Of a stretch of 64,000 bases of DNA, positions 24,102 to 32,636 are shown piece after piece. A program made the translations under genes and the position numbers. The notes under the pieces are model-generated. The model was not told the DNA's origin. It saw only the letters and a list, made by a program, of their open reading frames with translations, and did no database searches. The stretch comes from Zwartia panacis. GTDB lineage: Bacteria > Pseudomonadota > Gammaproteobacteria > Burkholderiales > Burkholderiaceae_B. The stretch lies in contig NZ_JAUHHF010000001.1 of NCBI RefSeq assembly GCF_030410395.1, forward strand, positions 310,001 through 374,000. Reading direction: 5' to 3'. Numbering within the stretch: the first letter of the stretch is position 1; every line of letters starts with the position of its first letter.

Positions 24102-27100
24102 TCAGGGGTTTTCGCCCTGTGACTGATAGACGGCTGCGAGATGGTCGTCTCGTGGCGTGTCGAGCCAGTCAACGTTCTTCATCTTGCGCACGACAACAAA
24201 CTCGTCACGATTCGTTCCGATCGTGCCGTAGTAGTTAAAGCCGTAGCTGTACTGAGCGTATCCGCCAATCATATGGGTGGGCTTGGTCACGATGCGGGTG
24301 ACCGAGTTGTGGATACCTCCCCGCACGCCCGTAATTTCAGATCCCGGTGTGTTGATCGTTTTCTCTTGTGCGTGGTACATCATGACCATGCCTGGATTGA
24401 CGCGTTGACTGACGACAGCACGCGCGGCGATCGCTCCGTTGATATTGAACAGTTCGACCCAGTCGTTATCGACGATGCCTGCTGACTTGGCATCATCTTC
24501 GCTCAGCCAGATCACCGGGCCGCCCCGATTCAGCGTCAACATCATGAGGTTGTCGCTATAGGTCGAGTGGATTCCCCACTTTTGGTGAGGCGTAATAAAG
24601 TTCAACAGGATTTCAGTGTTTCCGTTGGACTTGATTCCGTGAATGCCTTCTGTTGTTTTCAAGTCGACGGGTGGACGGTACGAGGTAAAGCCCTCGCCAA
24701 ACGCCCGCATCCAGGGGTGATCCTGATAAAACTGCTGGCGGCCTGTCAGCGTTCTCCAGGGAATGAGCTCATGGACGTTGGTGTAGCCTGCGTTGTAACT
24801 GACGGTTTCACTTTCGATACCACTCCAGGTGGGCGAGCTGATGATTTTTCTGGGCTGAGCCTGAATATCCCGGTAGCGGATTTTTTCATCCTCACGATAA
24901 AGTGCCAGGTGAGTATGGTCACGGCCAGTTTGTTTACCAAGCGCTTCCCAAGCTTTGACGGCAACATGTCCATTTGTCTCGGGCGCAAGCTGAAGCACGA
25001 CCTCACAGGCATCGATGTCGCTGACGATGCGTGGCATACCTTCGGTCACGCCGGGCTCCTGAGTCAGCCCGTTGAGCTGACCCAGTTGTGTCACTTCCAG
25101 ATCCGTTTTCCAGCCGATTCCCTTGCCGCCGTTACCCACTTTATTCATCAGTGGACCAAGGGCCGTGAAACGTTTGAAGAGATTGGGGTAGTCCCGTTCG
25201 ACCACGGCGATTTGAGGGGCTGTTTTACCGGGGATCAGTTCGCATTCGCCTTTTTTCCATTCTTTCACTTCGAAAGGTTGTGCGAGTTCGGCAGGGGTGT
25301 CGTGCATGAGAGGTGTCAAGACGACTTCTTTTTCGACACCGAGATGTCCGACACACACTTCGCTAAAGGCTTTGGCAAATCCTTTGTAGATCTCCCAGTC
25401 AGACCGCGACTGAAAAACAGGATCTACCGCAGCTGACAGAGGGTGGATAAAGGGATGCATGTCGCTGGTGTTGAGATCATTTTTTTCATACCAGCTCGCT
25501 GTGGGTAGAACAATGTCTGAGTACAGACAAGTGGTCGACATTCTGAAGTCCAGCGTGACCAGGAGGTCCAGTTTCCCTTCGGGTGCTTCCTTGTGCCATT
25601 TGACTTCAGTCGGTTTCGCGTCATCGACACCCAGATCCTTGCCCTGAACGCCACTCTCAGTTCCGAGTAAATGCTTGCAAAAGTACTCGTGTCCCTTACC
25701 GCTGGAACCCAGAATATTGGAGCGCCAGACAAACATGTTGCGTGGCCAGTTCTCGACGGCATCAGGATCTTCGCAGCTGAGTTCGAGTGAACCGTCTTTG
25801 AGACCTTTGACGACAAAGTCTTTAGGATCGACTCCGACGGCCTGTGCTTTCTTCACAACTTCCAGAGGGTTCGTTTTGAGCTGGGGGGCACTAGGTAGCC
25901 AGCCCATTCTCTCGGCGCGAATGTTGTAGTCGATCATGCTCCCGCCATAGATTTTTTTATCGGCCAGGGGGGACACGATTTCTTCCATCGTCAGTTTTTC
26001 GTATCGCCACTGATCCGTGTGAGCATAGAAAAAGCTCGTGCTGTTCATCTGGCGAGGCGGACGTATCCAGTCAAGCGCAAAGGCCAAGGCGGTCCAGCCG
26101 GTCTGTGGCCGCAGTTTTTCCTGACCGACATAGTGTGCCCAACCACCTCCGCTCTTACCAATACAGCCACACATCATGAGCAGGTTGATGACACCGCGAT
26201 AGTTCATGTCCGAGTGATACCAGTGGTTCATCGCGGCGCCAATGATCACCATGGATCGACCCTCGGTTTTGTGCGCATTGTCCGCAAATTCTCGGGCGAC
26301 GGTGATGACTTGCTGACGTGGGACGCCCGTGATGCTTTCTTGCCAGGCTGGTGTGTATGCGGCCTGATCGTCAAAGCTCTTCGCGCCACTGCCCAGACCA
26401 CGGTCGATGCCGTATTGCGCGACCTGCAGATCAAAAACGGTTGCGACCAGCGCTTCTTGTCCATTGGCTAATGTGAGTTTGGTGGCTGGTACTTTTGCGT
26501 GATTGATTTCATTGGTGGTTTTGTTGTGGGAAAAGTGAGGTGTCGCATTGCCTCCAAAGTACGGAAAGCTGACCTGAACGACATCGTGTGCTTGTGCTTC
26601 CTCTTCAAGGACAGAGAGCTTGAGTGTCAGGTCCTGGCCTGTTCGTGCGTCTTTTGACTCCAGGTTCCATTTACCTTCATCCTTGCGCCCCTCCGCACCC
26701 CAGCGAAAGCCGATCGAACCGTTTGGTAAAACGACGTTCCCCTGCGTATCGAAGGCGAGTGTTTTCCAATCTGGATTGTTGTCTTGCTCAAGACCATTTT
26801 GAAGGTCGCTTGCACGCATATAGCGATCAGGCACCAGAGTGACTGAACCATCCTCTAGTGTCTTTTCTTTCAGCAAGACCAGCAGTGGCAAGTCCGTATA
26901 GCGTCTTGCGTAGTTGTCAAAATAAGGACTACGCGTTTTTCCGTTGCCAGGGAAGTAAAACTCTTTCAGAACGACATGCCCCATGGCCATCGCCAGAGCG
27001 GCATCAGTTCCCTGCTTGGGATGCAGCCAAAGGTCGGCAAGCTTGGCGACTTCTGAATAGTCAGGTGTGACGGCAACAGTTTTAGTGCCCTTGTAGCGAA

Positions 27101-27911
27101 CTTCAGTAAAAAAGTGCGCATCGGGTGTGCGAGTCTGGGGAACGTTTGAGCCCCAGGCGATGATGTAGTTGCTGTTGTACCAGTCCGCGGACTCGGGCAC
27201 GTCTGTTTGTTCGCCCCAAACTTGGGGGCTGGACGGCGGGAGATCGCAATACCAGTCGTAAAAACTCATGCAGACGCCGCCAATGAGTGACAGGTAACGG
27301 CTACCTGCTGCATAGCTGATCATGGACATGGCGGGAATGGGTGAAAAACCAATAATCCTGTCAGGTCCGTATTTTTTAATGGTGTATACGTTGGCACTGG
27401 CGATGAGTTGATTGACTTCGTCCCAAGTGCTTCTGACAAAGCCGCCCATGCCCCGCAGTTGCTGATAGTCGCGTCGCGCCTCTTGGTCGTCGGCAATCAG
27501 TGCCCAGGCATCGACAGGTGTCTTGGCGACTTTAAGCGCCGAGCGCCAGCGTTCCAAGAGGCGTCCCCGGACCATGGGATGTTTGACACGGTTCGCGCTA
27601 TAGAGGTACCAGGAGTAGGAGGCGCCGCGTGCGCAACCTCTGGGTTCGTGGTTGGGCATATCCCAGCGCGTCCGAGGATAGTCCGTCTGCTGGGTCTCCC
27701 AAGTGACAATGCCGCCTTTGACATAGATTTTCCATGAGCAGGAGCCCGTACAGTTCACGCCGTGCGTGCTACGTACGATCTTGTCATGCGCCCAGCGGTT
27801 TCGGTAGGCATCTTCCCAGGTGCGATCCTCATTGGTCGTGCGACCGTGTTCACCAGAAAATTTTTCTGTGGGAAGTGAAAAGTGGGTTAACCGATCTAGA
27901 AAATGACTCAT
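24102..27911 (-). CDS. narG: Respiratory nitrate reductase alpha subunit NarG
   Basis: A 1269-residue molybdopterin oxidoreductase, full length for the membrane-bound enzyme. Near the N-terminus THGVNCTGSCSWKIYVKGG supplies the His/Cys ligands of the FS0 [4Fe-4S] centre. 'SFYDWYCDLPPSSPQVWGEQTDVPE' contains the Mo region, and the C-terminal dinucleotide-binding domain (TTNEI..., 'HSTYSDNLMMLTLNRGGP', 'NDWVELFNINGAI') is intact. There is no twin-arginine leader, so it is the cytoplasm-facing type that makes nitrite and contributes to proton motive force with NarI. Start 27911 has GGAG spaced 8 nt; an earlier in-frame codon at 28010 would include a region holding strong palindromes and is unlikely. 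Confidence 0.96.
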   Translation of the reverse strand: MSHFLDRLTHFSLPTEKFSGEHGRTTNEDRTWEDAYRNRWAHDKIVRSTHGVNCTGSCSWKIYVKGGIVTWETQQTDYPRTRWDMPNHEPRGCARGASYSWYLYSANRVKHPMVRGRLLERWRSALKVAKTPVDAWALIADDQEARRDYQQLRGMGGFVRSTWDEVNQLIASANVYTIKKYGPDRIIGFSPIPAMSMISYAAGSRYLSLIGGVCMSFYDWYCDLPPSSPQVWGEQTDVPESADWYNSNYIIAWGSNVPQTRTPDAHFFTEVRYKGTKTVAVTPDYSEVAKLADLWLHPKQGTDAALAMAMGHVVLKEFYFPGNGKTRSPYFDNYARRYTDLPLLVLLKEKTLEDGSVTLVPDRYMRASDLQNGLEQDNNPDWKTLAFDTQGNVVLPNGSIGFRWGAEGRKDEGKWNLESKDARTGQDLTLKLSVLEEEAQAHDVVQVSFPYFGGNATPHFSHNKTTNEINHAKVPATKLTLANGQEALVATVFDLQVAQYGIDRGLGSGAKSFDDQAAYTPAWQESITGVPRQQVITVAREFADNAHKTEGRSMVIIGAAMNHWYHSDMNYRGVINLLMMCGCIGKSGGGWAHYVGQEKLRPQTGWTALAFALDWIRPPRQMNSTSFFYAHTDQWRYEKLTMEEIVSPLADKKIYGGSMIDYNIRAERMGWLPSAPQLKTNPLEVVKKAQAVGVDPKDFVVKGLKDGSLELSCEDPDAVENWPRNMFVWRSNILGSSGKGHEYFCKHLLGTESGVQGKDLGVDDAKPTEVKWHKEAPEGKLDLLVTLDFRMSTTCLYSDIVLPTASWYEKNDLNTSDMHPFIHPLSAAVDPVFQSRSDWEIYKGFAKAFSEVCVGHLGVEKEVVLTPLMHDTPAELAQPFEVKEWKKGECELIPGKTAPQIAVVERDYPNLFKRFTALGPLMNKVGNGGKGIGWKTDLEVTQLGQLNGLTQEPGVTEGMPRIVSDIDACEVVLQLAPETNGHVAVKAWEALGKQTGRDHTHLALYREDEKIRYRDIQAQPRKIISSPTWSGIESETVSYNAGYTNVHELIPWRTLTGRQQFYQDHPWMRAFGEGFTSYRPPVDLKTTEGIHGIKSNGNTEILLNFITPHQKWGIHSTYSDNLMMLTLNRGGPVIWLSEDDAKSAGIVDNDWVELFNINGAIAARAVVSQRVNPGMVMMYHAQEKTINTPGSEITGVRGGIHNSVTRIVTKPTHMIGGYAQYSYGFNYYGTIGTNRDEFVVVRKMKNVDWLDTPRDDHLAAVYQSQGENP

Positions 27912-27954
27912 TACTCTTTCTCCAATTCTGCTTGCCTCGAAAGGCCAGAGTCCT

Positions 27955-27984
27955 GACGACATCCTACGGGTGTAGGGTGTCGTC
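27955..27984. promoter_or_regulatory. Hairpin in the narG 5' leader
   Basis: GACGACA (27955-27961) pairs with TGTCGTC (27978-27984), and inside it CCTAC (27963-27967) pairs with GTAGG (27972-27976) around a 4-nt loop; one mismatch separates the two stems. The structure ends 44 nt upstream of the narG start and has no T-run, so it is not an ordinary terminator. It could be an mRNA control element or an operator. Confidence 0.55.
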
Positions 27985-27999
27985 GCCAATTCTCCAAAC

Positions 28000-28017
28000 G
28001 AACTGATCAATCAGTTC
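28000..28017. promoter_or_regulatory. Perfect palindrome upstream of narG
   Basis: GAACTGATCAATCAGTTC has 8-bp arms and a 2-bp centre. It lies between narK2 and narG, 89 bp upstream of the narG start. The half site CTGAT resembles an Fnr/Dnr half-site (TTGAT), but the 2-bp centre is too short for the usual 4-bp spacing, so the binding protein is unknown. Confidence 0.5.
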
Positions 28018-28029
28018 ATTGTGGGGAGG

Positions 28030-28039
28030 GGACTAGTCC
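28030..28039. promoter_or_regulatory. GGACTAGTCC palindrome upstream of narG
   Basis: A perfect 10-bp palindrome preceded by a G-rich tract (GTGGGGAGG, 28021-28029). A closely similar G-tract plus ACTAGGTCC arrangement is found upstream of narK1/moaA (30838-30865), so both nar promoters share it. It is a candidate site for NarL or the Crp/Fnr-family regulator; not a recognised consensus. Confidence 0.4.
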
Positions 28040-28064
28040 TTTGTGATTAGTTTGTGTGTACTGG

Positions 28065-29453
28065 TCAGCATGGCATCGGTGCGTGACGACGGGAGTACCA
28101 CCACCACGTGACGAAAAGACAGCTCAGATAAAACGCGATAAAGACTGCGAGAGCCGCGTGAGGAGTTCCCGTCATGTCAATGGAGGTTCCAAAGCTCTTA
28201 GGGATAAAAAAGCCTCCGTATGCACCTACAGCACCTGAAAAGCCCAGGACGGCAGCGGCTTCTTTTGCACCGTCGAGGGTGGCGCGTCGCTGCGAGGCTT
28301 CGTCTTTTTCGGCGGCATGCTGGCGTTCTTGCAGAAAAATCACGGGAATCATTCTGAACGTTGAGCCGTTGCCGATTCCTGTCAGTGCGAACAGGATGAT
28401 GAACATCGTCAAAAAGCCGTAAAAATTTCCTGTGTTTCCATTGCTGGGAAGGAAGTACATCACACCCATCACAGAGAGGATCATCAAGAGGAACGTCCAG
28501 AATGTGACGCATGCCCCGCCAAGTTTGTCTGAAATCCAGCCGCCAATTGGACGGACTGCGGCACCGACGAGCGGCCCTAAAAATGCATACTGAGTTGGGT
28601 TGACATTCGGAAACTGCGACTGGGTGAGCAAGGCCAGCCCTGCCGAAAACCCAATAAAAGAGCCGAATGTTCCAAGGTACAGCCAGCACATCAGCCAGTT
28701 ATGCTTGCGTCGAAAAATGACAGCCTGATCCGCGAATGATGCCTTCGCATCGGCGATATCGTTCATGCCGAACCACGCGGCAATGGATGCGATCAGGATA
28801 AATGGGACCCAGATAAAGCCTGCATTTTGTAGCCAGATCGTTTGTGTACCGCCTGCAGCTGTCGTGGACGAGTGACCGTCCCCGCCCAAGGCGCCGAACA
28901 TGCCCACGGAGATGACCAAGGGCGTAACAAATTGGACAACGGACACACCAAGATTGCCGACGCCCGCATTCAGACCGGTTGCCAGACCTTTTCTGGCCTT
29001 GGGAAAGAAAAAGCTGATGTTCGACATCGAGGAGCTAAAGTTTCCTCCGCCAAAACCGCAAAGCAGAGCGAGCATCAGTAATGTCGGGTAGCTTGTGCTG
29101 GTATCCCTGAGGGCAAAGCCCATGCCAAAGGCTGGAATCAGCAAACTCGCAGTCGAAATGGCAGTCCATCTGCGACCGCCGAAAATCGGGACGAGAAATG
29201 AATAAAAGATGCGTAAGGTAGCTCCGGACAAGGCGGGCAACGCAGTCAACCAGAACATTTGGTTTTTGGTAAAGCTAAAACCGGCTTTATTCAGATTGAC
29301 CACAACAACGGACCAGAGCATCCAGACGCTGAAGGCAAGCATCAGCGCCGGGATGGAGATCAGCAGATTTCTATTTGCAATCCTGCTGCCTTCTGAGCGC
29401 CAAAAGTCTGGTTGTTCAGGTTCCCAGCGCTTAAGTACATAAGGTGTCGACAT
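28065..29453 (-). CDS. narK2: Nitrate/nitrite transporter, NarK2-type
   Basis: A 462-residue major-facilitator protein with 12 predicted helices. Nitrate-signature regions are 'GNFSSSMSNISFFFPKARKGLATGLNAGVGNLGVS' and 'GIGNGSTFRMIPVIF'. The longer C-terminal half insert (EKDEASQRRATLDGAKEAAAVLGF) is typical of the NarK2 (nitrate/nitrite exchange) group. Start 29453 follows the narK1 stop by 22 bp; an in-frame codon at 29492 overlaps narK1. A 150-bp gap then separates it from narG, where regulatory palindromes lie, so narG may have its own promoter. Confidence 0.9.
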   Translation of the reverse strand: MSTPYVLKRWEPEQPDFWRSEGSRIANRNLLISIPALMLAFSVWMLWSVVVVNLNKAGFSFTKNQMFWLTALPALSGATLRIFYSFLVPIFGGRRWTAISTASLLIPAFGMGFALRDTSTSYPTLLMLALLCGFGGGNFSSSMSNISFFFPKARKGLATGLNAGVGNLGVSVVQFVTPLVISVGMFGALGGDGHSSTTAAGGTQTIWLQNAGFIWVPFILIASIAAWFGMNDIADAKASFADQAVIFRRKHNWLMCWLYLGTFGSFIGFSAGLALLTQSQFPNVNPTQYAFLGPLVGAAVRPIGGWISDKLGGACVTFWTFLLMILSVMGVMYFLPSNGNTGNFYGFLTMFIILFALTGIGNGSTFRMIPVIFLQERQHAAEKDEASQRRATLDGAKEAAAVLGFSGAVGAYGGFFIPKSFGTSIDMTGTPHAALAVFIAFYLSCLFVTWWWYSRRHAPMPC

Positions 29454-29475
29454 GATGTGTGCTCCGGGTGATCGA

Positions 29476-30735
29476 TCAATGTTGCAAGGCAAGCGCTGCT
29501 TGACCTTTGGCGACTGTTTCCTTTCTGAAACTGAAATGCATCCAGATCAGAGAGATACAGACTGTTCCGTACAAAAGCATGAAAGCAGAGGTTCTGACGC
29601 CAGTAATGTCGACGAGCGCGCCAAACATGATGGGTAGCACGAAGCCTCCTAAACCTCCTGCCAAGCCCACAATGCCGGATACAGCGCCGATATTGCCGCT
29701 AAAGTCATCGGAGATGAACTTGAAGACCGAGGCCTTTCCGATGGCTGTGGCAATGCCCACCACGAAGAGCAAAATGGTGAAAATGGTTGGGGAAAGCGCA
29801 ATACGGAACGTGCGAGGTCCTTCAACGGTCAGGACAGTAAAGTCAGTCTGTGGGTAGCTCAGGAGAAAGAACGCGACCCAGCACACCCACATCACCCACC
29901 AGGTTGTTTGATAAGCGCCGTATTTATCTGAAATCCAGCCTCCGAGAGCACGTAACACTCCGCCCGGCAATGAAAAGCAGGCTGCCAAAAGTGCCGCAGT
30001 CTGAATGCTAAAACCATATTCGCCAACGTAATAACGTGTCATCCAGAGCGCGAGTGCGACATAGCCTCCAAACACAACCGAGTAGTACTGACAGTAGCGC
30101 CACACCCTCGGATCTTTGAGCATCTTGACTTGCTCTTTCAGACTGACCGAATTCGAAGCATTGTGCGAGGGATTGGTCGCCGAAAATATCCAGAAAAGAA
30201 TCGCGGTGACAAGCATGGCGATGGAATAAACCTGCGGAACTATTGTCCATGAACCACCCGCCATCACGATGAGTCCCGGGGCTACAAATTTAGTCAGTGC
30301 CGATCCTGAGTTGCCTGCTCCAAAAATACCCATGGCCAGACCTTGTCGGTTTTTAGGAAACCAGCGTGCGACATAAGGCGTACCCACAGAAAATGAGCCT
30401 CCTGCCAGCCCGACGAACATCCCGATGACCAAAAAATGCCAGTACTGTGTCGCGTACGACATCAACCAGATCGGTAGGACAGTGCTGAGCATCAGCAAAA
30501 AGAAAACGATCCTGCCACCGAAGCGGTCGGTCCATAATCCCAAAGGTACCCGTACCAGTGATCCTGTAAGAACAGGCATCGCGGCAAGCAGGCCAAACTG
30601 AGTTTCGCTGAGATCCAGTTGTTTTTTGATAGGGATGCCGATCACGGCAAACATCATCCAGACTGCAAAGCAGATTGTGAAAGCCAGGGTACTGGAGGTC
30701 AGAACCATGACGGATTTTCTTTGGTTTGGTTCCAC
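29476..30735 (-). CDS. narK1: Nitrate transporter, NarK1-type
   Basis: A 419-residue 12-helix major-facilitator nitrate carrier. The signature 'GGSFSVGTPYVARWFPKNRQGLAMGIFGAGNSGSA' and 'ISDDFSGNIGAVSGIVGLAGGLGGFVLPI' are typical of NarK1, a nitrate/proton symporter. The start codon is GTG at 30735, with AGGAG spaced 9 nt. First gene of the narK1K2GHJI operon. The 180-bp divergent region towards moaA holds inverted repeats that are probable regulator sites. Confidence 0.9.
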   Translation of the reverse strand: MEPNQRKSVMVLTSSTLAFTICFAVWMMFAVIGIPIKKQLDLSETQFGLLAAMPVLTGSLVRVPLGLWTDRFGGRIVFFLLMLSTVLPIWLMSYATQYWHFLVIGMFVGLAGGSFSVGTPYVARWFPKNRQGLAMGIFGAGNSGSALTKFVAPGLIVMAGGSWTIVPQVYSIAMLVTAILFWIFSATNPSHNASNSVSLKEQVKMLKDPRVWRYCQYYSVVFGGYVALALWMTRYYVGEYGFSIQTAALLAACFSLPGGVLRALGGWISDKYGAYQTTWWVMWVCWVAFFLLSYPQTDFTVLTVEGPRTFRIALSPTIFTILLFVVGIATAIGKASVFKFISDDFSGNIGAVSGIVGLAGGLGGFVLPIMFGALVDITGVRTSAFMLLYGTVCISLIWMHFSFRKETVAKGQAALALQH

Positions 30736-30837
30736 GGTAGTGGTCTCCTGAGTCGTTCGTGTTTGATAGTGAACAGACTACGAGACTGGTGATGCTTTGC
30801 CCATTCTCCGTTGGCGGGAGACGGGCGAAGCAATGGA

Positions 30838-30865
30838 CCTAGTTCCCCCCTACTTTAGGACTAGG
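30838..30865. promoter_or_regulatory. Nested inverted repeat in narK1/moaA divergent region
   Basis: CCTAGT (30838-30843) and ACTAGG (30860-30865) form outer arms, and CCTA (30849-30852) and TAGG (30856-30859) inner arms separated by CTT. It resembles the G-tract/GGACTAGTCC element before narG when read on the other strand. Probable binding region for the nitrate or oxygen regulator (inference). Confidence 0.4.
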
Positions 30866-30915
30866 CCCTTTTAGCCGAATGACGCATGGCTAAATTCAGC
30901 ACTGAGGGCGAGAAT

Positions 30916-31914
30916 ATGTGTATGGATAATCATCTCGCTCCACTTGTTGACCGGTTTGGTCGAAAAATCGACTATTTGCGCTTAAGCGTGACAGATCGTT
31001 GTGATTTGCGTTGCAGCTATTGCATGCCTAAAAGTTTCAAAGGGTTTGAAGAGCCGGGAGACTGGCTCACTTTTGATGAAATTGAACGTGTGGTGGGTAT
31101 TTTTGTGCGCATGGGGACGACCCGGGTTCGTTTAACGGGAGGAGAGCCCCTGTTGCGTCGTCACCTGCCGAGACTGGCGGGACGTTTGAGTCAACTGCCG
31201 GGCTTGTCCGACCTGTCGCTCTCCACCAATGGAACACAATTGGTCAAACATGCCGAGGCTTTATACGAAGCAGGTGTCAGGCGCCTCAATATCAGCATGG
31301 ATACCTTATCGAGAGATTGCATGATCCAGATTACCGGGCGAGATTCGATGAGTGCGGTGATGTCCGGTCTGGATATTGCGCAAGCTATTGGTTTTGCACC
31401 GATCAAACTGAATATGGTGGTGATGCCTGGTATTAATTTATCGGAAGTGCAGGCAATGGCCGAGTTTTGTATCAACCGCGGACTGATTCTCAGGCTCATT
31501 GAAACCATGCCCGTAGGCAGTACGGGTTTGAAGAGCGGCTTTACCCCGCTTGGTCCGATCGTTGAGTCGTTGCGTCAACGTCTGGATTTGATTCCTGAAA
31601 TCAAGGTGATGGGAGGAGGGCCGGCGCGTTATTGGCGGACAAGGGATGGAAAAGGTCAAATCGGACTGATTACGCCGATGAGTCAGCATTTTTGTGAAAC
31701 ATGCAATCGTCTGCGGATGTCAGTGGATGGCACGATTTATCTTTGTCTGGGTGAAGATGAAAAGGTCGAGCTTAGACCCTATCTGCGCGGCGGTGCGACA
31801 GATGCCGACATCGAGCACGTATTGCGTGAGGCAATTGAGCTCAAGCCAGAGCGTCATCACTTTAATGAAACACCCGAAAAAATTGTGCGGTTCATGTCGC
31901 AAACGGGTGGCTAG
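30916..31914 (+). CDS. moaA: GTP 3',8-cyclase MoaA (molybdenum cofactor)
   Basis: A 332-residue radical SAM enzyme that starts molybdopterin biosynthesis from GTP. The N-terminal cluster is CDLRCSYCMP (CxxxCxxC), followed by 'TRVRLTGGEPLLRRHLPRL'. The C-terminal second [4Fe-4S] cluster is supplied by the Cys in FCETCNRLRMSVDGTIYLCLG. The C-terminal GG (QTGG) is retained. Start 30916 follows GAGG with 8-nt spacing; ATG 30922 and an earlier ATG 30886 without a ribosome site are alternatives. A copy divergent from narK1 suggests co-induction to supply cofactor to NarG; other moa genes are not in the window. Confidence 0.93.
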   Translation: MCMDNHLAPLVDRFGRKIDYLRLSVTDRCDLRCSYCMPKSFKGFEEPGDWLTFDEIERVVGIFVRMGTTRVRLTGGEPLLRRHLPRLAGRLSQLPGLSDLSLSTNGTQLVKHAEALYEAGVRRLNISMDTLSRDCMIQITGRDSMSAVMSGLDIAQAIGFAPIKLNMVVMPGINLSEVQAMAEFCINRGLILRLIETMPVGSTGLKSGFTPLGPIVESLRQRLDLIPEIKVMGGGPARYWRTRDGKGQIGLITPMSQHFCETCNRLRMSVDGTIYLCLGEDEKVELRPYLRGGATDADIEHVLREAIELKPERHHFNETPEKIVRFMSQTGG

Positions 31915-31929
31915 ATCCTGGAAATTGCT

Positions 31930-32595
31930 ATGCCAAAACATGATTTGGAAAAATTCATCAATGGTTTTGAACGTTTTCAAAAAACCTACTACGGTGACGA
32001 TCACGAGCTCATCGAGGAGCTTACTCAGGCTCAACACCCCCGTACTTTTTTGATTGGTTGCTGTGATTCACGGGTCGATCCCGCGCATTTGATGGGGGCA
32101 GAACTCGGTGAGTTGTTTGTGTCCAGAAATGTTGCAAATTTAGTACCACCATGCGAGGCGAGCGAGGGGAGTCATCATGGCGTCAGTGCTGCAATTCAGT
32201 TTGCAGTCCAGAATCTCCAAGTGGAACGAATTATTGTGCTGGGTCACGCTAGATGTGGTGGTATCCGCGCTTTGATGGACGACACTCGGATCAAAGAGCC
32301 AGTTGATTTCATTTCATTGTGGGTCAACATTGCCGAATCTGCTAAACGTGAGACCTTAGCGGCGTTTGGCGAGGCACCTTTCGAGGTCAAGTGCAAAGTC
32401 TGCGAACAATCGTCTATCCTGAATTCCCTGAACAATCTGATGAGCTTTCCCTGGATACAGCAGGCGTTGGAGGAAAAGCGCTTGACCTTGCATGGCTGGT
32501 ACTTTGATCTTGAGGCAGGAGAGTTGCTCGCTTACTCCAAGCGCGCAGGCACTTTTTTACCAATGGTATGCGCCTTGAATCCCTCCCTTGAATAA
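31930..32595 (+). CDS. Beta-class carbonic anhydrase
   Basis: A 221-residue beta-carbonic anhydrase. Zinc ligands are seen in CCDSRVDPAHLMGAELGELFVSRNVANLVPP (Cys, with the Asp-Arg dyad) and GHARCGGIRALMDD (His and Cys). It interconverts CO2 and bicarbonate in the cytoplasm. It lies 15 bp after moaA and 41 bp before narX, embedded among nitrate-respiration genes, so it is probably transcribed with them. It may supply bicarbonate for carboxylation or help pH balance under denitrifying growth (inference). Confidence 0.93.
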   Translation: MPKHDLEKFINGFERFQKTYYGDDHELIEELTQAQHPRTFLIGCCDSRVDPAHLMGAELGELFVSRNVANLVPPCEASEGSHHGVSAAIQFAVQNLQVERIIVLGHARCGGIRALMDDTRIKEPVDFISLWVNIAESAKRETLAAFGEAPFEVKCKVCEQSSILNSLNNLMSFPWIQQALEEKRLTLHGWYFDLEAGELLAYSKRAGTFLPMVCALNPSLE

Positions 32596-32636
32596 GAAAG
32601 ACTAAACTACGGTGTCTATTGCAAAAAGTTCAAACG

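Noticed and set aside
24102-28010. Longer narG starting at 28010
   Set aside because: The extra 33 residues are unlike NarG, cover the leader hairpin and palindrome, and the ATG at 27911 has a proper GGAG site.
28000-28017. Classical Fnr box upstream of narG
   Set aside because: The half sites are separated by 2 bp, not 4, and the outer bases do not fit TTGAT-N4-ATCAA. Kept as an unassigned palindrome.
30763-30777. Fnr box TTGATAGTGAACA upstream of narK1
   Set aside because: Only the left half (TTGAT) fits; the right half departs from ATCAA at several positions.
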